From a virus, in the IMG/VR virus record IMGVR_UViG_3300030450_001402, positions 1 to 21,868 of that record: a DNA stretch of 21,868 bases; one strand, 5' to 3'. Made by a program: the position numbers and the translations under genes. Every line of letters begins with the position of its first letter. Position 1 is the first letter of the stretch. Below the pieces are notes generated by a model. The model saw nothing but the letters and a program-made list of their open reading frames with translations, did not search any database and had not been told where the DNA came from. Shown piece after piece: positions 12,595 through 18,041 of this stretch.

Positions 12595-14975
12595 TAACAG
12601 AAAAAATAAGTTGAATCAATAACCGATTCAGGTTTTAAGTCACCTATAATCGGTGGTTTAGTCTCTGCCCCTATCTGTTGAGCAAAGTCTGTAAGGTAAT
12701 CTTGTTCTGCAAATAAATGCATATAAGTTTCCCTTATTATAGTAGATAGCTCATCCATATCAACAGCTCTAGTCAAGACACTATCATGAATCAAAGCTAT
12801 TGGATGATTGAATCTATCAATACTTAAATGTAGTAAAGAAGCATCTAGACTGTGAATAAGATTAGGCGCAGTAGCTGCTTTATGCCTAGTTAGATCAACA
12901 ATAGGTTTACCATTCTTATCTAATTCATAAGTCTTAGCAGATAATTTACAACTACCTAATAATTGTAAGTTAAATCTTTCTACTTTCCTTTTCATTATAC
13001 GTTGAGTAACTACAAAACCAGAAGGTGTAACCCATTGTAACTTTGTAGACCCACGTTTTAGTATCTTAGCTACCTCAGTCTCTATCCATTTCATCACTGC
13101 CATTGGTCCAGGAACTATGATATTCATAGCATCCCTAACTGCTTGTACAGTAACTGTAAGATCATCTTTATCTATATCTATACCTTTTTCTTTTAGTGCG
13201 TCCCTGATATAGGAACGGTTAGAATAAGGTTTAGCATTGTAGGGAATTGTCATAACGGTTCTTTTGACCGTCTTCCTATCCATTACCTTTTGTATGTGGG
13301 TAGGACAATTAGGTTTGGCAGATTCCGCTACAATCTTGTATGCGTCTTGTGGGCGTTCAGAAGGCAACACATTGACGAGTTGTGCTGTCTTGCGGTCTCT
13401 TGCAAGTCCTGCAAGGATCTGAAGCCCGCTGCATGTTGCATCCGTGGCAACACACAAGCCAGTCGTGTTTCTGGTACGTTTAGTTACTACCGCATAGTAC
13501 TCCTCACAACTAGCAAGGAATTGCCATGGTTCGTCCGCTGCCTCCCAGTCACCAATGTTTCCTATAGGATCAGTGGCTACTCTGGTAATCAACGGTATAT
13601 TATTAGAAGTCCATTCTAAACGCTCCGACATAGTGGATTTATCTAATCCATAGGTCGTTGCAACTTGGAATGATAACCACTTTTCACCGGACTCTGTGAT
13701 GTAAGTCGGGTCAGCACTGACAATAAGTGATTTTCCAAAATCTGTATCTTGCGGAGTAAGAAATGCAGGAATTGGGTAAGCCCTTCCCCTATAATCAAAA
13801 CTCCATGGCACAAAATAACGGTCACGATGTTTAAAACGTTCAACTGCCTCCATAGTCATACGTGTTCTGCATGACTTCTTAAATTCAGCAGCTCTTCTAT
13901 TGTTCACCTCCGCCGCTTCTCTACGATATGATTTCCGTGAGTCCTTGTTCTCAGCAATATCTACTGGTTTAGGTGGTAGAGGATGATCAATGATAGGAAG
14001 AAATTTACCTACACTTATTTGTAATTCCATTAGCTTTTCAGCTACGCTGACTGTGAATGGATTCAATGTGTATGCTACCTTTTGAATCTTATTTAAAAAA
14101 TCCAAAGGTAACTGCTGTTCTCCCTGTATAGGTGTCCACTCGCCATGCCTAACTAATTCATGACCTTTCATTACTTCATTTAATATGTATCCTCCACAAT
14201 TTTCATTAGTCCAATCCCTTGGTGGTACTAGCATTACCCATGCTAACGGACTGAATAATTCAGCAGTTTCCATAACATCATCCTTGATGTCCATGAATTC
14301 GGGAGTGGGTAGTACATATATAGTTGTTTTACGTCCTTCTCTTATCTTAGTTTTAACAAACCATCCACTAGTTTCCATCACACAATCTAATAACCATCCT
14401 CCTAATTTAATCCTTATATCAGTTCCCCATGACTTCCACTCTTTAATTTTATATCTATTCATTAAAGTTGTAATAACTTTTATCTTCTGGTTAGTGCCAC
14501 ATGCTCTATGCCAATAGTTCTCTTTCAATACATTTAATAATCCGGGAACATGTGTTTCATAATGTCTCATATGGCATTCATCTTCTAATGCCTTACCTAT
14601 AGATTCACATACTTTAACTGCTTGATTACAGTTAGGTTTATATCCAAATACTTTATCAAATGTAATCTTACATGCAATTGCCGCTGCTGCTAATGGTTCA
14701 ACATCTTTAAGATAGTATTCTATCTCTTTGAAATGTTTACCATAATGTCCCTTATGAATACTATCATTAGTGTCTTCTATCTTCTTTACTAATTGAGGTA
14801 GTAAAGCATCAATAGAAGAAGCACCATAAATAGTAGCAGAAGCATAAGTTTGGTCTTCTAATTTAATTGTTTGATCATGCAAACGTTTAAGACCTAAACT
14901 AATAGCATCCCTTTCAAGGTTTACCTGTTCCTCTACTTGTGCCGCTGTTGGTTTTGAAGTCATGTAACTCATCAT
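12594..14975 (-). CDS. Single-subunit DNA-dependent RNA polymerase (T7 gp1-like)
   Basis: 793 aa against 883 in T7. Starts at 14975, 14972 or 14963 (M-T-S-K-P-T) are close together. Catalytic motifs: A, D512 in V-A-T-D-A-T-C-S-G-L-Q; B, R567-K-T-V-K571-R-T-V-M-T-I-P-Y579 (T7 Arg627, Lys631, Tyr639); C, H730-D731-S in A-L-I-H-D-S. The C-terminus ends Y-F-F-C, like the aromatic foot of T7 RNAP that reaches the active site. The specificity-loop region (about 655-695) is unlike T7, so a different promoter is expected. It is made from host promoters early and then transcribes the rest of the genome. Two putative promoter motif copies lie inside the gene. GC is about 55% at 13381-13440 but 27-32% near both ends. 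Confidence 0.96.
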   Translation of the reverse strand: MMSYMTSKPTAAQVEEQVNLERDAISLGLKRLHDQTIKLEDQTYASATIYGASSIDALLPQLVKKIEDTNDSIHKGHYGKHFKEIEYYLKDVEPLAAAAIACKITFDKVFGYKPNCNQAVKVCESIGKALEDECHMRHYETHVPGLLNVLKENYWHRACGTNQKIKVITTLMNRYKIKEWKSWGTDIRIKLGGWLLDCVMETSGWFVKTKIREGRKTTIYVLPTPEFMDIKDDVMETAELFSPLAWVMLVPPRDWTNENCGGYILNEVMKGHELVRHGEWTPIQGEQQLPLDFLNKIQKVAYTLNPFTVSVAEKLMELQISVGKFLPIIDHPLPPKPVDIAENKDSRKSYRREAAEVNNRRAAEFKKSCRTRMTMEAVERFKHRDRYFVPWSFDYRGRAYPIPAFLTPQDTDFGKSLIVSADPTYITESGEKWLSFQVATTYGLDKSTMSERLEWTSNNIPLITRVATDPIGNIGDWEAADEPWQFLASCEEYYAVVTKRTRNTTGLCVATDATCSGLQILAGLARDRKTAQLVNVLPSERPQDAYKIVAESAKPNCPTHIQKVMDRKTVKRTVMTIPYNAKPYSNRSYIRDALKEKGIDIDKDDLTVTVQAVRDAMNIIVPGPMAVMKWIETEVAKILKRGSTKLQWVTPSGFVVTQRIMKRKVERFNLQLLGSCKLSAKTYELDKNGKPIVDLTRHKAATAPNLIHSLDASLLHLSIDRFNHPIALIHDSVLTRAVDMDELSTIIRETYMHLFAEQDYLTDFAQQIGAETKPPIIGDLKPESVIDSTYFFC
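12848..12857 (-). promoter_or_regulatory. Putative phage RNA polymerase promoter core, copy 4
   Basis: Minus strand ATTCACAGTC, context TTATTCACAGTCTAGATGC, within the RNA polymerase gene near its 3' end. It is the only coding copy in which the base after GTC is not A. Transcription from here would start shortly before the 69-aa and SSB genes. Confidence 0.55.
14049..14058 (-). promoter_or_regulatory. Putative phage RNA polymerase promoter core, copy 5
   Basis: Minus strand ATTCACAGTC, context CCATTCACAGTCAGCGTAG, within the RNA polymerase gene (encoding part of N-P-F-T-V-S-V). Confidence 0.55.
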
Positions 14976-15102
14976 TAACTTGTTGGATTAGTAAAAGTTT
15001 CAATTCTTCATAATGTGGATTACTCTCATCTAAAAGGTCTAGTGCTTGTTGATAATACGAATAAACATCACTAGTAGTCCGTTCTTTAATCATAGTCGTC
15101 AT
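14914..15102 (-). CDS. Small early protein (62 aa)
   Basis: The start is taken at 15102 (M-T-T-M-I-K-E-R) or 15093 (M-I-K-E-R), both overlapping the upstream stop slightly; an upstream extension exists but lies in coding sequence. Helical and acidic (Y-S-Y-Y-Q-Q-A-L-D-L-L-D, E-E-L-K-L-L-L-I-Q-Q-V). The tail G-T-S-R-G-T-G-K-P overlaps the RNA polymerase start by about 60 nt. Function unknown; probably the last of the early small genes. Confidence 0.6.
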   Translation of the reverse strand: MTTMIKERTTSDVYSYYQQALDLLDESNPHYEELKLLLIQQVNDELHDFKTNSGTSRGTGKP

Positions 15103-15403
15103 GTAAATACTCCGGGTGCATGTGAGCAAGTTCGTGATGAGTACATACTGTATATTCATTACCTGCATCCATGATTTTCTTTGCTCGTTTCATGGCGGCA
15201 CTGAATAAAGTGTATGTATACTCATTCACTTTACCACTTTCTAAATCCTTTTCCCTGATAATACAAGCAATAGAAGGTGGTATCTCCCATCCTTGCATCT
15301 TCCATTCCATAAAGTCTTCAAAATCTATTGATTCAAATGCTTCATCAGGAGCATTCTTTAGTGCTCTCCATTTGTTAGGATAATAACGTTTCTTTTTCTT
15401 CAT
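15086..15403 (-). CDS. Hypothetical early protein (105 aa)
   Basis: Not recognised. Strongly basic N-terminus (M-K-K-K-K-R-Y-Y), a middle with D-F-M-E-W-K-M-Q-G-W-E-I-P-P, and a C-terminus with T-H-H-E-L-A-H-M-H-P, rich in histidine and acidic residues. The H-H-E-L-A-H string recalls metal-binding HExxH-type sequences but does not fit one exactly, so no enzyme is claimed. The start overlaps the upstream 52-aa gene as ATGA. Confidence 0.68.
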   Translation of the reverse strand: MKKKKRYYPNKWRALKNAPDEAFESIDFEDFMEWKMQGWEIPPSIACIIREKDLESGKVNEYTYTLFSAAMKRAKKIMDAGNEYTVCTHHELAHMHPEYLHDDYD

Positions 15404-15558
15404 CGGATTAATCGTATGTCGTCAATGTAATCATCCATTAAAGCAGCTTCTTCCATAGCCTCATAAGCTAGTTCATAAGCTCCTTCAACGTCATCCTTAT
15501 CATAAGGAGAGTCTAAGATAAAATCTCTCCCTGATTCTAATAGAACTTGGTACTTCAT
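15400..15558 (-). CDS. Small acidic early protein (52 aa)
   Basis: Fills the gap between two other early genes with no spare bases: its ATG shares a base with the upstream stop (TAATG at 15558) and its stop overlaps the downstream start (ATGA at 15400-15403). Sequence M-K-Y-Q-V-L-L-E-S-G, then Y-D-K-D-D-V-E-G-A-Y-E-L-A-Y-E-A-M-E-E-A. Net charge strongly negative. T7-like phages often use small acidic early proteins against host enzymes, but nothing here shows a target. Confidence 0.72.
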   Translation of the reverse strand: MKYQVLLESGRDFILDSPYDKDDVEGAYELAYEAMEEAALMDDYIDDIRLIR

Positions 15559-15740
15559 TAGGTTTTAGAGCGTTGACGTTTAGCCGGTCTCCCACGTCCT
15601 TGCTTTTTAGGGGTGGGATATTCTCCTTTTCTTAATCTATCTAGTAAATCAGCAGCATCAACAGCACTAGCATGATTTGGATAATGATGTAAGAAACAAA
15701 GAATACAATTCTCTACTAGGTATTCGTCAGTGTGTTTCAT
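15558..15740 (-). CDS. Small early protein with AT-hook-like basic tail (60 aa)
   Basis: The first 40 residues form a helical domain with C-I-L-C-F-L-H-H-Y and A-A-D-L-L-D-R-L-R-K. The tail K-K-Q-G-R-G-R-P-A-K-R-Q-R-S-K-T contains the G-R-G-R-P core of an AT-hook, which binds the minor groove of AT-rich DNA. A DNA-binding or nucleoid-related early role is plausible by this motif alone. ATGA overlap at its start, TAATG at its end. Confidence 0.72.
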   Translation of the reverse strand: MKHTDEYLVENCILCFLHHYPNHASAVDAADLLDRLRKGEYPTPKKQGRGRPAKRQRSKT

Positions 15741-15937
15741 TTGAAATACTTCTCTAATACTTCTAGTTGATCCTCATAATATGCTATCCTTTCAAGTTCA
15801 TTTGTGATAGCTCCCATAACATCAGAATGTTCACCGATGCCAACAGGATTATTGAGGTATACATTAACATTGGCTTTGTGATAAGATATTTCACCATGAG
15901 CGTGTGATAATAGGGCTTTGATTAGTTCTGTTTTCAT
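15737..15937 (-). CDS. Conserved cyanophage small protein (66 aa)
   Basis: The ATG at 15937 is chosen because it overlaps the upstream stop as ATGA. The sequence M-K-T-E-L-I-K-A-L-L-S-H-A-H-G, then K-A-N-V-N-V-Y-L-N-N-P-V-G-I-G-E-H-S-D, then a charged helix with Y-Y-E-D-Q-L-E-V-L is of a type I recognise as widespread in cyanophages, including cyanomyoviruses. Likely two helices around a short loop. Function unknown. Confidence 0.8.
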   Translation of the reverse strand: MKTELIKALLSHAHGEISYHKANVNVYLNNPVGIGEHSDVMGAITNELERIAYYEDQLEVLEKYFK

Positions 15938-16275
15938 GCTGCGTCTTCCTCCTGTAGTTCTTTTCTGCAATACTTCCAGTCTTCTTTAGCTTTGATTTCT
16001 TCAAGCTCTTTAACGGCTGCTTCTTTGTCTCGTTCTTCCTTCTGATACTTAGCACGGTTAACCTGTTGTTCGGTTAGCTCCATTGCTTCAGCTTCAGCAT
16101 TAGAAACGTGGAAGCATTCAACACGGTACTCATCGCCGCAAGATGTATACATTCTTTGAAGGCGAAAGCATACAGCTCGCATTGAATCGAAAATACCTAT
16201 GACAGTTGGTGAACCGTCATACTGATCAATTGAGGTGATCGTAAAGTATTCTGGTGGGTGGTTGTGACAAGACAT
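15934..16275 (-). CDS. Hypothetical early protein (113 aa)
   Basis: The N-terminal half appears beta-rich and includes F-T-I-T-S-I-D-Q-Y-D, V-I-G-I-F-D-S-M-R-A-V and Y-R-V-E-C-F-H-V-S, suggesting a small folded domain with several cysteines. The C-terminal 50 residues are a highly charged helix (E, K, R), probably a coiled coil. No family recognised. It starts one base after the stop of the 53-aa gene. Confidence 0.72.
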   Translation of the reverse strand: MSCHNHPPEYFTITSIDQYDGSPTVIGIFDSMRAVCFRLQRMYTSCGDEYRVECFHVSNAEAEAMELTEQQVNRAKYQKEERDKEAAVKELEEIKAKEDWKYCRKELQEEDAA

Positions 16276-16276
16276 T

Positions 16277-16438
16277 TTAGTATTTAAGGGTGATAGGTGT
16301 TTTAGATTCTAAAATGAAATCAATATACTCATTCTCTTTGATCCGAGATTTGAACAGGTCAAGCTCGTTCACCCCTTTTAAGAAGCAATGATCTTGATCC
16401 TCAAACTCTTTGTGATAAAGAACAACGTAGTGCTTCAT
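16277..16438 (-). CDS. Small early protein (53 aa)
   Basis: Begins in a TAATG overlap with the upstream 37-aa gene and ends one base before the next ATG. M-K-H-Y-V-V-L-Y-H-K-E-F, then L-F-K-S-R-I-K-E-N-E-Y-I-D-F-I. Mixed charge, no membrane segment. Not recognised; supported by the seamless gene joins. Confidence 0.65.
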   Translation of the reverse strand: MKHYVVLYHKEFEDQDHCFLKGVNELDLFKSRIKENEYIDFILESKTPITLKY

Positions 16439-16551
16439 TAGCCAAATAGGTGAATGTTGTAATGGTTACGAATAGGTTTATAGGTTGCTTTCTTCTTAGT
16501 CACTGCTTTATAGATGTTATAAAGCTTATTATGTGAGATCTTTCCCTCCAT
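16438..16551 (-). CDS. Very small basic protein (37 aa)
   Basis: Starts inside the end of the 57-aa gene (23-nt overlap) and ends in TAATG with the 53-aa gene. Basic and aromatic: K-I-S-H-N-K-L-Y-N-I-Y-K-A-V-T-K-K-K. Without it there would be a gap of about 90 bp in a region where every other gene touches its neighbour, which supports it despite its size. Confidence 0.55.
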   Translation of the reverse strand: MEGKISHNKLYNIYKAVTKKKATYKPIRNHYNIHLFG

Positions 16552-16702
16552 GGTGTTCGGTGTTAGTTGGTCTTTCATGTAGTTCTTCAATTTCGCACGT
16601 CATCACCGGTAACACGTCCTTGATCTTATCACGTAGATAATTTAAGGCGTTTTCAGGTAATAATTTTGTACGTACTTTGACTGTGAATTGATAAGTTTTC
16701 AT
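16529..16702 (-). CDS. Small early protein (57 aa)
   Basis: Starts M-K-T-Y-Q-F-T-V-K-V-R-T-K-L-L-P, an amphipathic strand, followed by a helix (A-L-N-Y-L-R-D-K-I-K-D) and a second strand, so a small alpha/beta fold is likely; the tail is H/E-rich. Codons 5-8 contain a copy of the putative phage promoter motif (16679-16688). Function unknown. Confidence 0.65.
   Translation of the reverse strand: MKTYQFTVKVRTKLLPENALNYLRDKIKDVLPVMTCEIEELHERPTNTEHHGGKDLT
16679..16688 (-). promoter_or_regulatory. Putative phage RNA polymerase promoter core, copy 6
   Basis: Minus strand ATTCACAGTC, context CAATTCACAGTCAAAGTAC. It lies at the start of the 57-aa gene, 25 nt downstream of a hairpin (16713-16736). 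Confidence 0.57.
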
Positions 16703-16712
16703 AAGCAAGTAA

Positions 16713-16736
16713 AAGCCAGCCCGTCAAGACTGGCTT
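16713..16736 (-). terminator. Hairpin between early genes (weak terminator candidate)
   Basis: On the minus strand AAGCCAG and CTGGCTT form a perfect 7-bp stem around a 10-nt loop, followed by TTAC. It lies in the 43-bp gap between the 161-aa and 57-aa genes. The short U-run suggests partial termination or RNA processing; complete termination would block host transcription from reaching the RNA polymerase gene. Confidence 0.5.
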
Positions 16737-16745
16737 AATAATATG

Positions 16746-17231
16746 TTAAAATCCTGATGTGAAATGATAGACAAGATTTGAACCCATAATACTAATTTCT
16801 TCATACATCCGAGTCCTTGCAAGTTCTGTTAAATCATAACTATCATCATATGCTGAAGCATCAGCCCATGAAGTGTCCTCAAAGACGGCTCTAGCCGGTC
16901 TATCAGCTAACCACTTAAAGACGTCATGGCTTGAACAAGGGACAACAGTCTCAACAATCTCATAGAGTGCCTCTTGGCAGTTGTCCTCGTCCATTTCATC
17001 TTCTGAATCAAAATAATCCAGTAAGTCCGTGACTAGCTCCTTGATGACATTGTAACGCCAATCATTAGGCAGCTCATTCATGTGTAAATCTCTTACAATT
17101 TCCACATACTCTTCTGGAGAGTCATCTGCTAACCTAATGAAAGAGGTTCCGTCCGTCCTTGAATCTGTGATTAAATGATCGTTGAACTTTAATAGTTCTG
17201 ATCTAATCCCGGTTTCAATGGTTGTGTTCAT
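16746..17231 (-). CDS. Hypothetical acidic early protein (161 aa)
   Basis: The largest gene of the early block. Strongly acidic: D-Y-F-D-S-E-D-E-M-D-E-D-N in the middle, and many D/E elsewhere. Further segments are D-V-F-K-W-L-A-D-R-P-A-R-A and S-Y-D-L-T-E-L-A-R-T-R-M-Y-E-E. No membrane helix. I recognise it only as a type of acidic protein seen in cyanophage early regions; an interaction with a host protein or DNA mimicry is conceivable from charge but not shown. Its ATG lies 14 nt after a putative phage promoter core (17246-17255). Confidence 0.72.
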   Translation of the reverse strand: MNTTIETGIRSELLKFNDHLITDSRTDGTSFIRLADDSPEEYVEIVRDLHMNELPNDWRYNVIKELVTDLLDYFDSEDEMDEDNCQEALYEIVETVVPCSSHDVFKWLADRPARAVFEDTSWADASAYDDSYDLTELARTRMYEEISIMGSNLVYHFTSGF

Positions 17232-17245
17232 AGTAAAAAAGATTT

Positions 17246-17255
17246 GACTGTGAAT
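17246..17255 (-). promoter_or_regulatory. Putative phage RNA polymerase promoter core, copy 7 (intergenic)
   Basis: Minus strand ATTCACAGTC, context TTATTCACAGTCAAATCTT. One of two copies outside any gene. It follows directly on a hairpin with a TTTATT tail (17259-17276) and lies 14 nt before the ATG of the 161-aa gene, the natural place for a promoter. Confidence 0.68.
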
Positions 17256-17258
17256 AAA

Positions 17259-17276
17259 TGCCTCAATTAAGAGGCA
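17259..17276 (-). terminator. Hairpin with T-rich tail ahead of promoter copy 7
   Basis: On the minus strand TGCCTC and GAGGCA form a perfect 6-bp stem with loop TTAATT, followed by TTTATT, which overlaps the start of the putative promoter element. It looks like a weak rho-independent terminator ending transcripts from the upstream sigma70 promoters. Confidence 0.5.
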
Positions 17277-17278
17277 AG

Positions 17279-17325
17279 GATTAGACCAGGGTTTGCACCT
17301 GGCCGCCCGCTTTTACGGATTAATC
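17279..17325 (-). other. T-arm-like hairpin in the early leader region
   Basis: On the minus strand CCAGG (17298-17302) and CCTGG (17286-17290) form a 5-bp stem around the 7-nt loop TGCAAAC. The string GGTGCAAACCC differs from the tRNA T-arm consensus GGTTCRANYCC at one base. GATTA (17321-17325) and TAATC (17279-17283) flank the arm. There is no convincing anticodon or D arm, so this is not called a tRNA. A tRNA-derived fragment, an attachment-site remnant or chance are all possible. Confidence 0.3.
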
Positions 17326-17472
17326 AAAATAAAATGATGGAATGGTTTCAATTTGGTACCCTGTTTCTTTTAAGTAGTTTAAAAGATCCATCTTTTGATC
17401 ATCTTCAAGAATAGAATTACTAAGTTGAAGGTCATCAAAGGTTGATTGGTCAGTCATTGAATAAAAAGTCAT
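17320..17472 (-). CDS. Small acidic early protein (50 aa)
   Basis: The frame is open up to 17529, but the first 19 codons coincide with the sigma70 promoter at 17501-17529, so the start must be downstream: ATG at 17472 (M-T-F-Y-S-M) or 17457 (M-T-D-Q-S). Acidic helix-rich sequence including D-D-L-Q-L-S-N-S-I-L-E-D-D-Q-K-M. No clear Shine-Dalgarno. First gene behind promoter P2. Function unknown. Confidence 0.62.
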   Translation of the reverse strand: MTFYSMTDQSTFDDLQLSNSILEDDQKMDLLNYLKETGYQIETIPSFYFD

Positions 17473-17500
17473 GATAGATTTAAATTTGATTGACCTGCTA

Positions 17501-17529
17501 ATCATAACAGGATTGAACGGTTTTGTCAA
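17501..17529 (-). promoter_or_regulatory. Host sigma70-type early promoter P2
   Basis: On the minus strand TTGACA (17524-17529, perfect -35) and TATGAT (17501-17506, 5 of 6 for -10) are separated by exactly 17 bp. The predicted start is near 17494, about 22 nt before the ATG at 17472. An 18-bp box shared with P1 lies 5 bp upstream of the -35. Confidence 0.82.
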
Positions 17530-17534
17530 GTGGT

Positions 17535-17552
17535 TGTAACAATCTGTAATAT
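17535..17552 (-). repeat. 18-bp box upstream of P2
   Basis: Minus strand ATATTACAGATTGTTACA, matching the box at 17803-17820 at 16 of 18 positions. It lies directly after the stop of the 59-aa gene and centres about 50 bp before the predicted P2 start. The core TTACA-N3-TGTTA is a near-perfect inverted repeat, as for a dimeric regulator site. Confidence 0.65.
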
Positions 17553-17732
17553 TCAGGATAGAACAGGTGTAGCAACTTCAACTTTGACTCCTAAGACTTC
17601 TAAGGCTTTGATGTCTTGCCTTGAGATTGTCTTCTTACCGGTCAGTGATCGGACTGCTTGAGCTTCTGCATCATTGATAATGTAAAGGCACTCATTACCA
17701 TAATGATGCTTGATCTCAATTTGAATAGTCAT
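17553..17732 (-). CDS. Conserved cyanophage early protein (59 aa), first gene of the early region
   Basis: M-T-I-Q-I-E-I-K-H-H-Y-G opens a beta strand pattern, followed by I-I-N-D-A-E-A-Q-A-V, L-T-G-K-K-T-I-S-R-Q-D-I-K and a final strand V-K-V-E-V. I recognise this layout (strand with I-E-I-K-H-x-Y-G, then L-T-G-x-K-T) from small proteins of many cyanophages; no function known. It is the first gene after the genome-end region, 20 nt behind the predicted P1 start, so it should be among the first made after infection. Confidence 0.8.
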   Translation of the reverse strand: MTIQIEIKHHYGNECLYIINDAEAQAVRSLTGKKTISRQDIKALEVLGVKVEVATPVLS

Positions 17733-17758
17733 TAGTAGTTGTTTGATTAACTATTATT

Positions 17759-17787
17759 AATATAGTATATATTCTTCTTACTGTCAA
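17759..17787 (-). promoter_or_regulatory. Host sigma70-type early promoter P1
   Basis: On the minus strand TTGACA (17782-17787, perfect -35) and TATATT (17759-17764, 5 of 6 for -10) with a 17-bp spacer; predicted start near 17752. The surrounding sequence is very AT-rich. An 18-bp box shared with P2 lies 15 bp upstream of the -35. It drives the 59-aa gene and probably the whole early block. Confidence 0.82.
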
Positions 17788-17802
17788 CCAATTATATAAT
17801 AC

Positions 17803-17820
17803 TGTTACATTCTGTAATAT
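17803..17820 (-). repeat. 18-bp box upstream of P1
   Basis: Minus strand ATATTACAGAATGTAACA, with a perfect dyad TTACA-GAA-TGTAA at 17805-17817. It matches the P2 box at 16 of 18 positions. It centres about 60 bp upstream of the predicted start, one helical turn further than at P2. Confidence 0.65.
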
Positions 17821-17840
17821 ACTGTCGCTTTGCTGACTGT

Positions 17841-17850
17841 GACTGTGAAA
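17841..17850 (-). promoter_or_regulatory. Putative phage RNA polymerase promoter core, copy 8 (intergenic, variant)
   Basis: Minus strand TTTCACAGTC followed by ACAGTCAG, so CACAGTC occurs here twice in tandem. It is the first copy in transcription order and lies upstream of host promoter P1. Position next to the presumed genome end recalls the left-end T7 promoter phiOL, which also serves replication and packaging. Confidence 0.58.
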
Positions 17851-17899
17851 AATAGAGCGCTACAGATAGCAACAAATTAATATAGAAAATTCCAGATTT

Positions 17900-17918
17900 A
17901 TATAAGAAAAACTTATAT
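17900..17918. repeat. AT-rich inverted repeat in the genome-end region
   Basis: ATATAAG and CTTATAT, 7 bp each and perfect, around AAAAA. CCAG occurs on both sides (17892, 17921, 17931, 17943). Possible duplex-opening, packaging or RNA signal; no function shown. Confidence 0.5.
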
Positions 17919-18015
17919 TTCCAGCCAAGGCCAGAAAAAATCCAGAAAAAAATAGGTAAAAATACTTAAAAAAATCATTGATCTGACAGTTTTAAAGGTG
18001 GCATAGGGGTCAGTG

Positions 18016-18031
18016 CGTCCTTGCTAGGACG
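18016..18031. repeat. Compact hairpin CGTCCT-TGCT-AGGACG
   Basis: A perfect 6-bp stem with a 4-nt loop lies just beyond the stop of the 47-aa gene. On the minus strand it is followed by CACTGACCCC rather than a T-run, so a classical terminator is unlikely; it may mark a processing or DNA-end signal. Confidence 0.5.
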
Positions 18032-18041
18032 TTAATTGACT

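Larger units (their letters stand above)
17733..18041 (-). other. Noncoding genome-end and early control region (309 bp)
   Basis: No gene is visible on either strand. In transcription order it holds a 6-bp hairpin (18016-18031), a T-rich tract with TTTTTTCTGG twice (revcomp of 17931-17940 and 17943-17952), an AT-rich hairpin (17900-17918, 7-bp stem, 5-nt loop), putative phage promoter copy 8, the 18-bp box and promoter P1. In T7-like phages the terminal repeats lie between the gene block after terminase and the early promoters, so the physical ends most likely fall here or just beside it. Confidence 0.6.

Noticed and set aside
16700-16727. Third sigma70 promoter (TTGACG at 16722-16727)
   Set aside because: The possible -10 hexamer is poor and overlaps the ATG of the 57-aa gene.
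17279-17325. Complete tRNA gene
   Set aside because: Only a T-arm-like element is visible; no valid anticodon arm or D arm, and the flanking pairing is only 5 bp.
17800-17822. NtcA-type site (GTA-N8-TAC) at the 18-bp box
   Set aside because: The spacing between GTA and TAC does not fit; the dyad present is TTACA-N3-TGTAA.
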